Assembly: GCA_937916085.1 (NCBI GenBank)
Contig: CALGGO010000026.1
Coordinates: 1-24,377, forward strand
Direction of reading: 5' to 3'
DNA: 24,377 nucleotides
From: an uncultured Prevotellaceae bacterium
Lineage (GTDB): Bacteria; Bacteroidota; Bacteroidia; Bacteroidales; Muribaculaceae
Shown here: positions 5,772 through 12,122 of the stretch, piece by piece
How positions within the stretch are numbered: position 1 is the first letter of the stretch
How the letters are laid out: every line of letters begins with the position of its first letter
Position numbers and translations under genes: made by a program
Notes under the pieces: generated by a model
The model's database searches: none
What the model was told of the DNA's origin: nothing
Seen by the model: the letters and a program-made list of their open reading frames with translations, nothing else

Positions 5772-7868
5772 CTAGCTTATCATTCCCCAGTTGGTTTCTC
5801 TTGAGAAGAGGAAGCGCATGTGGCGCTGGAGGAGTTGGCCGTCGGGAGATTCCAGGTTGAAATCGTTGTCGAGGATGCGTTGTGCCTCGTCGCGGGCGGC
5901 TTGCAGCACTATGCCGTCGCTGGCGAGGTTGGCGATGCGCAGGTTGAACGCCACACCGCTCTGCTGCGTGCCCTCCATGTCGCCTGGTCCTCGCAGTTTC
6001 ATGTCCTCCTCGGCGACGACGAAGCCGTCGTTGGTCTGCGTCATCACCTCAAGGCGGTGGCGCGTTTCTTTTGTCACCTTATATTTTGACATCAAGATGC
6101 AGTAGCTCTGGTCGGCTCCGCGTCCCACACGTCCACGCAGCTGATGCAGCTGTGAGAGACCAAATCGCTCGGCGTTCTCAATCACCATCACGCTGGCGTT
6201 AGGCACGTTCACACCCACCTCAATCACTGTGGTGGAAACGAGAATATGCGCTTTGCCGCTTGCAAAAAGTCCCATCTGATAGTCCTTCTCGCTGGGTTTC
6301 ATCTTGCCGTGGACGTAAGCCACATTATAGCTCGGGAAGTTCTCGCGGATAATCTCGTAGCCTTCCTCCAGCGCCCTCAGGTCGAGTTTCTCATTCTCCT
6401 CGATGAGAGGATAGACGATGTAGCACTGACGACCCTTTTTAAGCTCCTGACCGATAAAGTGATACACTGCATTATGATTGTTCTCGTAACGCAGCACTGT
6501 AGTCACAGGTTTGCGGCCCGGTGGCAGTTCGTCGATGACGCTCACGTCGAGGTCGCCATATACCGTCATGGCTAAGGTGCGCGGGATGGGTGTCGCCGTC
6601 ATCACCAGCACATGGGGTGGGGTGGTGTTCTTGCGCCATAATTTGGCACGCTGCGCCACGCCAAAGCGGTGCTGCTCGTCGATAATGGCGAGTCCAAGGT
6701 TCTTGAACTGCACGGTGTCCTCTATCAGGGCGTGGGTGCCGATGAGGATATTGAGGTCGGCGCTCATCAGTTGCTCGTGAATCTTGTCGCGTTCCTTCTT
6801 GCGGGTGGAGCCGGTGAGTAATGCCGCCTTCAGTCCCACCGCCTGTGCCATCTCGCCGATGCTCTCATAGTGCTGTGTGGCAAGGATTTCGGTGGGTGCC
6901 ATGATGCACGCCTGATAGCCATTGTCGGCAGCCAGCAGCATGGTCATGAACGCCACGATAGTCTTTCCGCTGCCCACGTCGCCCTGAAGCAAGCGGTTCA
7001 TCTGCTTGCCGCTGCCCATGTCGTGGCGAATCTCCTTGATGACCCGCTTTTGTGCGCCGGTTAGTGGAAACTTCAGATAGCTTTTGTAGAAATTGTTGAA
7101 ATAGTCGCCCACGCGGGAGAATATGTGCCCTGGCACTTGAGCGTTGCGGCCCTTGATGTATTTGAGAATGTTCATTTGCAGGAAGAACAGCTCCTCAAAC
7201 TTCAACCGTCGCTGCGCTTGCTGCAGCAGTGTGATGCTTTGCGGGGTGTGGATGTTGAAAAGCGCCTCACGCAAGGGCATGAGTTTATAGCGGTCGATAA
7301 TCGACTGCGGCAGTGTCTCTTGAATGCTGTTAAAGAGCTGGTGCTCAAGCAGCGACTTGATAATCTTCTGCATCACTCGGGTGGTGATGTTGCGGTTGTG
7401 CATCTTCTCGGTGAGGGTATATACGCCCACGAGTCCGCGGTTGAGTGCCTCGGGTTTGTAAGGGTCCACCTCGGGATGCGCCATGTTATAGTGGCTCTTG
7501 TAGATGGTGGGTTTGCCAAAGAGGATGTACTCCTTGCCAGTGTGGTAATTCTCCATGATGTATTTCACACGGTTGAACCACACCACCTCGATGGTGCCTG
7601 TGCCGTCGGTAAACAGGGCGTTGAGGCGACGCTTGGCACCCTCGCCCTGCGGAGCAAATGAGATAAAATGCCCCTTGAGCTGGATGTAAGGCATCTCGCC
7701 CTGCATCTCGCTGATTTTGTGGATGGTGGAGCGGTCGATGTAGCGGAAAGGGAAATAGTAGAGCAAGTCGTAGAACGAATGGATGTCAAGCTCTTTTCCC
7801 AGCAGTTCGGCACGCTTCGGTCCCACACCAGGCAGGTATTTTATGTCGGTCTTAGCAAGTCGTTGCAT
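5772..7868 (-). CDS. recG: ATP-dependent DNA helicase RecG
   Basis: This 698-residue superfamily 2 helicase remodels stalled forks and Holliday junctions. It starts with the usual MQRLAKTDIKYLPGVGPKRA, a helix-hairpin-helix-like beginning, followed by the wedge domain. Helicase motifs are in order: Walker A GDVGSGKT (about residue 297), APTEILATQH, DEQHRFG (motif II, about 395), MTATPIPRTLAMT, and QLRGRVGRG (motif VI, about 575). The length is normal for the family. It is co-directional with ispD, whose stop codon is 70 bp upstream, and probably shares the ispD promoter; I saw no consensus promoter in the gap. Its leader carries heptamers and a small hairpin ending 8 nt before the ATG. Confidence 0.97.
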   Translation of the reverse strand: MQRLAKTDIKYLPGVGPKRAELLGKELDIHSFYDLLYYFPFRYIDRSTIHKISEMQGEMPYIQLKGHFISFAPQGEGAKRRLNALFTDGTGTIEVVWFNRVKYIMENYHTGKEYILFGKPTIYKSHYNMAHPEVDPYKPEALNRGLVGVYTLTEKMHNRNITTRVMQKIIKSLLEHQLFNSIQETLPQSIIDRYKLMPLREALFNIHTPQSITLLQQAQRRLKFEELFFLQMNILKYIKGRNAQVPGHIFSRVGDYFNNFYKSYLKFPLTGAQKRVIKEIRHDMGSGKQMNRLLQGDVGSGKTIVAFMTMLLAADNGYQACIMAPTEILATQHYESIGEMAQAVGLKAALLTGSTRKKERDKIHEQLMSADLNILIGTHALIEDTVQFKNLGLAIIDEQHRFGVAQRAKLWRKNTTPPHVLVMTATPIPRTLAMTVYGDLDVSVIDELPPGRKPVTTVLRYENNHNAVYHFIGQELKKGRQCYIVYPLIEENEKLDLRALEEGYEIIRENFPSYNVAYVHGKMKPSEKDYQMGLFASGKAHILVSTTVIEVGVNVPNASVMVIENAERFGLSQLHQLRGRVGRGADQSYCILMSKYKVTKETRHRLEVMTQTNDGFVVAEEDMKLRGPGDMEGTQQSGVAFNLRIANLASDGIVLQAARDEAQRILDNDFNLESPDGQLLQRHMRFLFSRETNWGMIS

Positions 7869-7876
7869 TATTTATG

Positions 7877-7922
7877 GCGCTTCGCGCAATTTAGTGTTTA
7901 GAGTTTAGTGTTAAGAGAGACA
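7877..7922 (-). repeat. recG leader: heptamer array plus GCGC-GAA-GCGC hairpin
   Basis: Read on the minus strand, units of the type CACTAAA/CTCTAAA run in 7-bp phase (plus-strand 7888-7922). They are followed by GCGCGAAGCGC (7877-7887), a 4-bp stem with a GAA loop, and the recG ATG lies 8 nt further on. Almost the same leader precedes the lipoprotein gene at 17770 (17721-17760). Confidence 0.85.
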
Positions 7923-7938
7923 AAGATTCACCAAAAAG

Positions 7939-8640
7939 CTATTGCCTTGTCAGCTCGTTCCTTGTCAGCTTGTCGGCTAAAAACATGTCAAGAGGAGTGG
8001 TGATTTTAATATTTGTCACTTCTCCCTCAACGAGCGAGACTTGATGTCCAGCGTTCTCAACAACGCTGGCATCGTCGGTAAACAGCGGCGATTCTTCAAC
8101 TTCGTAAGCGCCACGCAGTAGCTCAGCGCGGAAGGTTTGGGGGGTCTGGACAGCTCGTAATGACGAGCGCAGCAACTGGCGCGAGGTGCCGTCTTCCATA
8201 ACTTGGCGAATGCTGTCGTTGGGATTGACCACCGGGATTGCGGTGCCAGTGGCTTGTGCAGTGGCGTAACAGCGGTTTATCAGCTCCACGCTTGCCAGTG
8301 GGCGCACGCCGTCGTGCACCGCCACAAGGTCGTCGTCGTTGAGATTTTCGATGGCTGCGATGCCGTTTTTTACCGACTCAAAACGGGTTTTGCCGCCAGT
8401 GGCAACAGTGTGGGTGACAGGGAAATTGCTCTCATTGCACATGTCTATCCACATCTGCTGATGCTCGGCAGGAAGCACCACCACGATAGCTGCTCCAGCT
8501 TGGTCAAACTTCTCGATAGTGTGCATCAACACCGCCTTGCCGTCAAGCGGCAGAAACTGCTTGGGCAATTTTCCTCCAAAGCGTTTTCCGCTTCCTCCAG
8601 CTACTATTATCGTATATCGCTTTGTTTCGTTCTCGCTCAT
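7939..8640 (-). CDS. ispD: 2-C-methyl-D-erythritol 4-phosphate cytidylyltransferase
   Basis: This 233-residue enzyme joins CTP and MEP to give CDP-ME in the non-mevalonate isoprenoid pathway. The nucleotide-binding loop AGGSGKRFGGKLPKQFLPLD (residues 14-33) holds the conserved G-rich and KxPKQ elements. AVHDGVRPLAS (about 106), VQTPQTF, LFTDDASVVE and the substrate-loop segment GEVTNIKITTPLDM are all typical. The last 13 residues (LADKLTRNELTRQ) are encoded by a 39-bp repeat that also occurs outside genes at 12068-12106, so the C-terminus may have been grafted on. It has its own promoter at 8663-8694. IspE, two steps on in the same pathway's kinase reaction series, is encoded at 21444. Confidence 0.96.
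   Translation of the reverse strand: MSENETKRYTIIVAGGSGKRFGGKLPKQFLPLDGKAVLMHTIEKFDQAGAAIVVVLPAEHQQMWIDMCNESNFPVTHTVATGGKTRFESVKNGIAAIENLNDDDLVAVHDGVRPLASVELINRCYATAQATGTAIPVVNPNDSIRQVMEDGTSRQLLRSSLRAVQTPQTFRAELLRGAYEVEESPLFTDDASVVENAGHQVSLVEGEVTNIKITTPLDMFLADKLTRNELTRQ
7941..7979. repeat. 39-bp dispersed repeat covering the end of ispD
   Basis: The word order is ATTGC, CTTGTCAG, CTCGTTC, CTTGTCAG, CTTGTCGG, CTA. The copy at 12068-12106 has the same order and unit lengths and matches at 35 of 39 positions (counted by eye). Here it codes for the C-terminus of IspD on the minus strand and includes one base of the stop codon. Confidence 0.8.
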
Positions 8641-8662
8641 AGTGTTAAGTCATTTATTGTTG

Positions 8663-8694
8663 CAAAATTAGCAAGAAAATCATGCACAAACAAA
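8663..8694 (-). promoter_or_regulatory. promoter of ispD-recG
   Basis: On the minus strand, TTTG (8691-8694), a 20-nt spacer and TAATTTTG (8663-8670) give a full match to the Bacteroidota consensus. The ispD ATG (8638-8640) is 22 nt after the -7 box. Confidence 0.85.
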
Positions 8695-8731
8695 TTTCTT
8701 GATGTTTTTGTCGATTGCGATGGTTCAAAAA

Positions 8732-8766
8732 ACTGATGACTGACAACTGATAACTGAAAACTTTTT
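8732..8766. repeat. heptamer array (ACTGAnn)
   Basis: ACTGATG, ACTGACA, ACTGATA, ACTGAAA and ACTTTTT follow in exact 7-bp phase. The array lies between the divergent ispD and thiamin-receptor promoters. Confidence 0.85.
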
Positions 8767-8776
8767 ACTACTTTTG

Positions 8777-8845
8777 GATAAATTAGGCTTCGCCTCGGAA
8801 ACACTCAAAAAAATTTGGTATTTCACTCGGCTTGCACTAATTTTG
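8777..8845 (+). promoter_or_regulatory. promoter of the thiamin uptake operon, with shared upstream block
   Basis: TTTG (8814-8817), a 20-nt spacer and TAATTTTG (8838-8845) form a consensus promoter. Its 27-bp segment 8819-8845 (ending CGGCTTGCACTAATTTTG) is identical to the promoter segment of the C10 protease gene (14935-14961, minus). An upstream 13-mer, GATAAATTAGGCT (8777-8789), is also shared (14999-15011, minus). A small hairpin AGGC-TTC-GCCT lies at 8785-8795. Transcription should begin at about 8851-8853. Confidence 0.85.
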
Positions 8846-8860
8846 CAGCGTGATTCTAAT

Positions 8861-8996
8861 GAGTTTGGGGGTGCTGCACCCTGCAAGGCATTGAGAGCGT
8901 GTTGCTTGCCTATTGCGACTGCTGCTTTATGCCGGTGTGGCTGAGAACATACCCATGGAATCTGAACCGGATAATGCCGGCGTAGAGAACAAAACT
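8861..8996 (+). ncRNA. TPP riboswitch (THI element)
   Basis: The conserved TPP aptamer parts are present: GGGGGTGC (8867-8874), CTGAGA (8941-8946), ACCC (8951-8954) and GATAATGCCGGCGTAG (8970-8985). P2 is GGGT (8869-8872) with ACCC (8951-8954). P3 is an 8-bp helix of 8873-8880 with 8934-8941. The P3 arm carries a 53-nt extension (8881-8933). P1 can close through GAGTTT (8861-8866) with AAACTT (8992-8997). The receptor ATG follows about 17 nt later, so control of translation initiation by TPP is likely, since no terminator stem is evident. Confidence 0.95.
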
Positions 8997-9013
8997 TATT
9001 AACTGAAAACAGT

Positions 9014-11263
9014 ATGAAGAAAACTATGCTTCTTGCTGCCGCTGTGATTTGCGGCAGCGTGATTTCCACCGCACAGACTGTGGTGGACAGTGACACATTG
9101 CACCTTCAGGAAGTGGAGGTGCTTGCGACTCGAGCAACGAGCAATACTCCTGTTGCTTTCACCAACGTTAGTAAAGAACAACTGGCGAGCGTCAACTTAG
9201 GCAAGGATATCCCCTTGTTGCTGTCGTTTACTCCTGGCCTGCTGTTCACCAGCGACGCTGGTGCCGGCGTGGGTTACACGTCGATGCGTGTGCGAGGTAC
9301 TGATGCTACCCGCATCAACATCACAATGAACGATATCCCCATGAATGATGCCGAGAGCCATAGCATCTATTGGGTGAACACGCCCGACCTCACCTCGTCG
9401 CTGCGCGACATCCAGGTTCAGCGAGGTGCCGGCACCTCGACCAACGGTTCGGGTGCTTTTGGCGGCAGCGTGAATATGCGTTCGCAAACTTCGTCGGTAG
9501 TCCCATACGCTGAAATTTCGGGCTCCTACGGTTCGTTCAACACCAACAAGGAGACCGTGAAATTCGGCACTGGCCGAATGGGTGAGCATTGGTATTTTGA
9601 CGGCCGCTTGTCGCATATCTCAAGTGACGGCTACCGTGACCGTGCCACCTCGTCGCTGTTTTCCTATTTTGCCCAAGTCGCTTATATGAACGACAACACC
9701 AAATTGCAGTTCATCTCCTTTGGCGGCAAGGAAGACACCTACCACGCCTGGGACGGCATCAGCCGCAGCAAGCTGGAGAGCGACCGCAAGTACAACCCCA
9801 ACGGTGAAATCAAGCACGATGATGTGGTTACTGGCTTCTACAGCGACCAGAAGGACATCTACAAGCAGTTCCACTACCAGCTGCTTCTCGACCACAACTT
9901 CTCCAACCAGTGGAAGCTTAAAGCCGCGTTGCACTACACCGACGGCTACGGCTACTATCAGGAGTACAAGAACTTGCGCACTCTCAAGGAGTATGCCTTG
10001 ACACCATTTGAATACAACGGCGAGACAGTGAAGAAATCGAACCTCGTGCGCAAGAAAATCGTGGATAGCGGCTTTGGCGGAGGTTTGTTCTCTATTCACT
10101 ATAACGGCAACCGCTTGGCGAGTGTGCTCGGGGCAAGCTTCAACAAGTACGTCAACGACCATTATGGTCAGGTGATTTGGATAGAGAACTACATGGGCGT
10201 TCTTGACCCCGATCATGAATATTACCGCAACAAAGGCAAGAAGACAGATTTCAATATATATTGGAAGAACAACTACAGCATTTGGGGCGGACTTAGCGCA
10301 TATCTCGACCTGCAGTTTCGCCACATCAACTACAAGATTGAAGGCGACAACGACAAGTGGGACTGGACAGCAAGCCCAGAACACTTGCAGGTGCTGAACG
10401 TTGATGAGACCTTCAACTTCTTCAATCCTAAAGTGGGTTTGAACTGGCAAGTTGACCAAAAGAACCGTGTTTACGCCTCGTTTGCCGTGGCACAGAAAGA
10501 ACCCACCCGCAACAACTACACCGACGGTCTTTTCCTCGAGCATCCCCGCGCCGAGAAACTCTATGACTGGGAGGCAGGCTATGAATTCAAGAGTCGCCGA
10601 TTCTCGGCAGGAGTCAATTTCTATTACATGAAGTACAAAGACCAGCTCGTGCTCAACGGCAAACTCAACGAGATTGGCGAGCTGATGGCAGAGAACGTGC
10701 CCGACAGCTACCGCTGCGGTGTCGAGCTGATGGCTGGCGTGAAGTTCACCAACTGGTTGCGCTGGGACGTGAATGCCACATTCAGCCGCAACATCATAAA
10801 GGATTATGTGGGCTATGTTAGCGACTACGATGATGGCTGGCATGATATGTGGACACAGACCGCCATCGAGAAGGGCAACACCACTATCGCTTTCTCGCCA
10901 AGCGCTATCGTTAATAGTGTGTTGGCATTCAATTACAAAGGCTTCGAGGCGCAGTTGCAGTCGCAGTATGTGAGCCGCCAGTACCTTGACAACTTCGAGA
11001 GCAAGGAAGACTCTCTCGACCCGTATTTCATCAGCAATCTGGGGCTTGCCTACTCCTTCAAGCTGCCCCACGTGAAGAAAATCACCGCTGGCGTTACCAT
11101 CTACAACTTGTTTAACAAGAAATATGAAAACAACGGCTATGCTCAGACTGCCGCAGTCTATAAAGACGGTGACAAGAACAACCAGCCCACGCTAGTAAGC
11201 GACCCGCGTTTCTACCCAATGGCGGGAACCAATGTGCTGGCGCACTTGACGCTACTGTTTTAA
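9014..11263 (+). CDS. TonB-dependent outer-membrane receptor, probably for thiamin
   Basis: This 749-residue protein has a signal peptide (KKTMLLAAAVICGSVISTAQ), then a short TonB-box-like region (DTLHLQEVEVLATRA). The plug domain (about residues 45-155) has RVRGTDATRINITMNDIPMN and IQVQRGAGTSTNGSGAFGG. The rest is a long beta-barrel ending in an aromatic residue (AHLTLLF). The substrate is inferred, not seen in the protein: it lies directly behind a TPP riboswitch and 21 bp before a PnuC-type permease, the arrangement known in Bacteroides for outer-membrane thiamin uptake. Expression should fall when TPP is plentiful. It has no N-terminal carboxypeptidase-like domain, unlike SusC-type proteins. 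Confidence 0.93.
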   Translation: MKKTMLLAAAVICGSVISTAQTVVDSDTLHLQEVEVLATRATSNTPVAFTNVSKEQLASVNLGKDIPLLLSFTPGLLFTSDAGAGVGYTSMRVRGTDATRINITMNDIPMNDAESHSIYWVNTPDLTSSLRDIQVQRGAGTSTNGSGAFGGSVNMRSQTSSVVPYAEISGSYGSFNTNKETVKFGTGRMGEHWYFDGRLSHISSDGYRDRATSSLFSYFAQVAYMNDNTKLQFISFGGKEDTYHAWDGISRSKLESDRKYNPNGEIKHDDVVTGFYSDQKDIYKQFHYQLLLDHNFSNQWKLKAALHYTDGYGYYQEYKNLRTLKEYALTPFEYNGETVKKSNLVRKKIVDSGFGGGLFSIHYNGNRLASVLGASFNKYVNDHYGQVIWIENYMGVLDPDHEYYRNKGKKTDFNIYWKNNYSIWGGLSAYLDLQFRHINYKIEGDNDKWDWTASPEHLQVLNVDETFNFFNPKVGLNWQVDQKNRVYASFAVAQKEPTRNNYTDGLFLEHPRAEKLYDWEAGYEFKSRRFSAGVNFYYMKYKDQLVLNGKLNEIGELMAENVPDSYRCGVELMAGVKFTNWLRWDVNATFSRNIIKDYVGYVSDYDDGWHDMWTQTAIEKGNTTIAFSPSAIVNSVLAFNYKGFEAQLQSQYVSRQYLDNFESKEDSLDPYFISNLGLAYSFKLPHVKKITAGVTIYNLFNKKYENNGYAQTAAVYKDGDKNNQPTLVSDPRFYPMAGTNVLAHLTLLF

Positions 11264-11284
11264 CTCGTTAAAGGAATAGACAAA

Positions 11285-11983
11285 ATGCTTAATTTCCAAG
11301 TTGCAGATATTGTCAGTTTTATATTTGACGTCATATTATTGTGGCTTAAAATAAAGGTCAATTTCTGGACATACTTAATAACTTGGATAGCTTCATGCGA
11401 TAAAATAGTTCTCATTGATATAATCAGCACAGTACTCGGGCTGCTATATTTGTGGCTCGAGTACAAGGCCAATATTTGGTTATGGGCTGTGAGCGTTATA
11501 ATGCCTGCAGTTCATGCCTATCTCTACTTTGAGAAAGGGCTATATGCCGATTTTGGTATGGAGTTTTACTATATTGCCATGGCAATTTATGGTTTTGCCT
11601 GTTGGCGGTGGGGGAACAAAGGGCAAAGAGCAAAGGGCAAAGAGCGTCCTATTGCTCACTACACGCGTCGCCATGCGTTTGCCTCGTTGGCAACGTGGCT
11701 GGTGCTCTGGGGATTGATATATTGGATTCTAATTTCCTTTACCGACAGCCGCGTGCCAATCCTCGACAGTTTCACCACCTCGCTTAGTGCTGTGGCACTG
11801 TGGGCTCTCGCCAAGAAATATGTGGAGCAATGGCTCTTGTGGCTTGTGGTCGATGCCGTGTGCTGCGGACTTTATATCTACAAGAAAATTCCTTTCACCG
11901 CCAGCCTTTATGGCTTCTACACCGTAATCGCCATCTTCGGCTACCTCAAGTGGAAGAAGATGATGAATGCGCCGCCGAGCTGA
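11285..11983 (+). CDS. pnuT: PnuC-family permease, probably PnuT (thiamin)
   Basis: This 232-residue inner-membrane protein of the PnuC family mediates facilitated uptake of vitamin precursors that are trapped by phosphorylation. Its core GLLYLWLEYKANIWLW (about residues 52-67) and YADFGMEFYYIAMAIYG are family hallmarks. The thiamin assignment comes from the operon with the riboswitch-controlled receptor 21 bp upstream. Two oddities: residues 8-35 look like a weak duplicate of residues 45-72 (10 of 28 identical), giving an extra N-terminal hydrophobic segment; and a basic loop after about residue 110 (NKGQRAKGKER) is encoded by four near-identical heptamers. A thiamin pyrophosphokinase gene often follows in such operons, but here the next gene is on the other strand. 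The ATG at 11285 is preceded only by an A-rich stretch. Confidence 0.88.
   Translation: MLNFQVADIVSFIFDVILLWLKIKVNFWTYLITWIASCDKIVLIDIISTVLGLLYLWLEYKANIWLWAVSVIMPAVHAYLYFEKGLYADFGMEFYYIAMAIYGFACWRWGNKGQRAKGKERPIAHYTRRHAFASLATWLVLWGLIYWILISFTDSRVPILDSFTTSLSAVALWALAKKYVEQWLLWLVVDAVCCGLYIYKKIPFTASLYGFYTVIAIFGYLKWKKMMNAPPS
11619..11646 (+). repeat. four heptamers inside pnuT
   Basis: AAGGGCA, AAGAGCA, AAGGGCA, AAGAGCG are in perfect 7-bp phase within the coding region. The 28 bp change reading phase relative to codons at every unit yet encode an open, lysine/arginine-rich loop. Confidence 0.85.
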
Positions 11984-12003
11984 CAAGCAAACGAGGCTTA
12001 TCA

Positions 12004-12038
12004 GTTCAGAGTACAGAGTATAGAGTACAGATTACAGA
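12004..12038. repeat. heptamer array (GTACAGA)
   Basis: GTTCAGA, GTACAGA, GTATAGA, GTACAGA, TTACAGA lie 20 bp after the pnuT stop codon, in the spacer between convergent pnuT and the C10 protease gene. Confidence 0.85.
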
Positions 12039-12067
12039 GGGGTACGGAGTCCTCTCCACTTTATTCC

Positions 12068-12120
12068 ATTGCCTTGTCAGCTTGTTCCTTGTTAGCTTGT
12101 TAGCTAAATTGTCTTGTCAG
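12068..12120. repeat. CTTGTTAG-type repeat, noncoding copy
   Basis: ATTGC is followed by CTTGTCAG, CTTGTTC, CTTGTTAG, CTTGTTAG, CTAAATT and a further CTTGTCAG (12113-12120). It ends 2 bp before the protease stop codon. The first 39 bp match the repeat that encodes the end of IspD (7941-7979). Confidence 0.85.
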
Positions 12121-12122
12121 CT

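Noticed and set aside
9620..11071. A 483-codon minus-strand frame across the thiamin receptor
   Set aside because: Antisense to a clear TonB receptor; composition is low-complexity Val/Ala/Leu typical of shadow frames.
7939..12120. Insertion sequence or composite transposon bounded by the two 39-bp repeats
   Set aside because: The copies are direct repeats, but no transposase or integrase lies between them, and a looser copy occurs at 21397.
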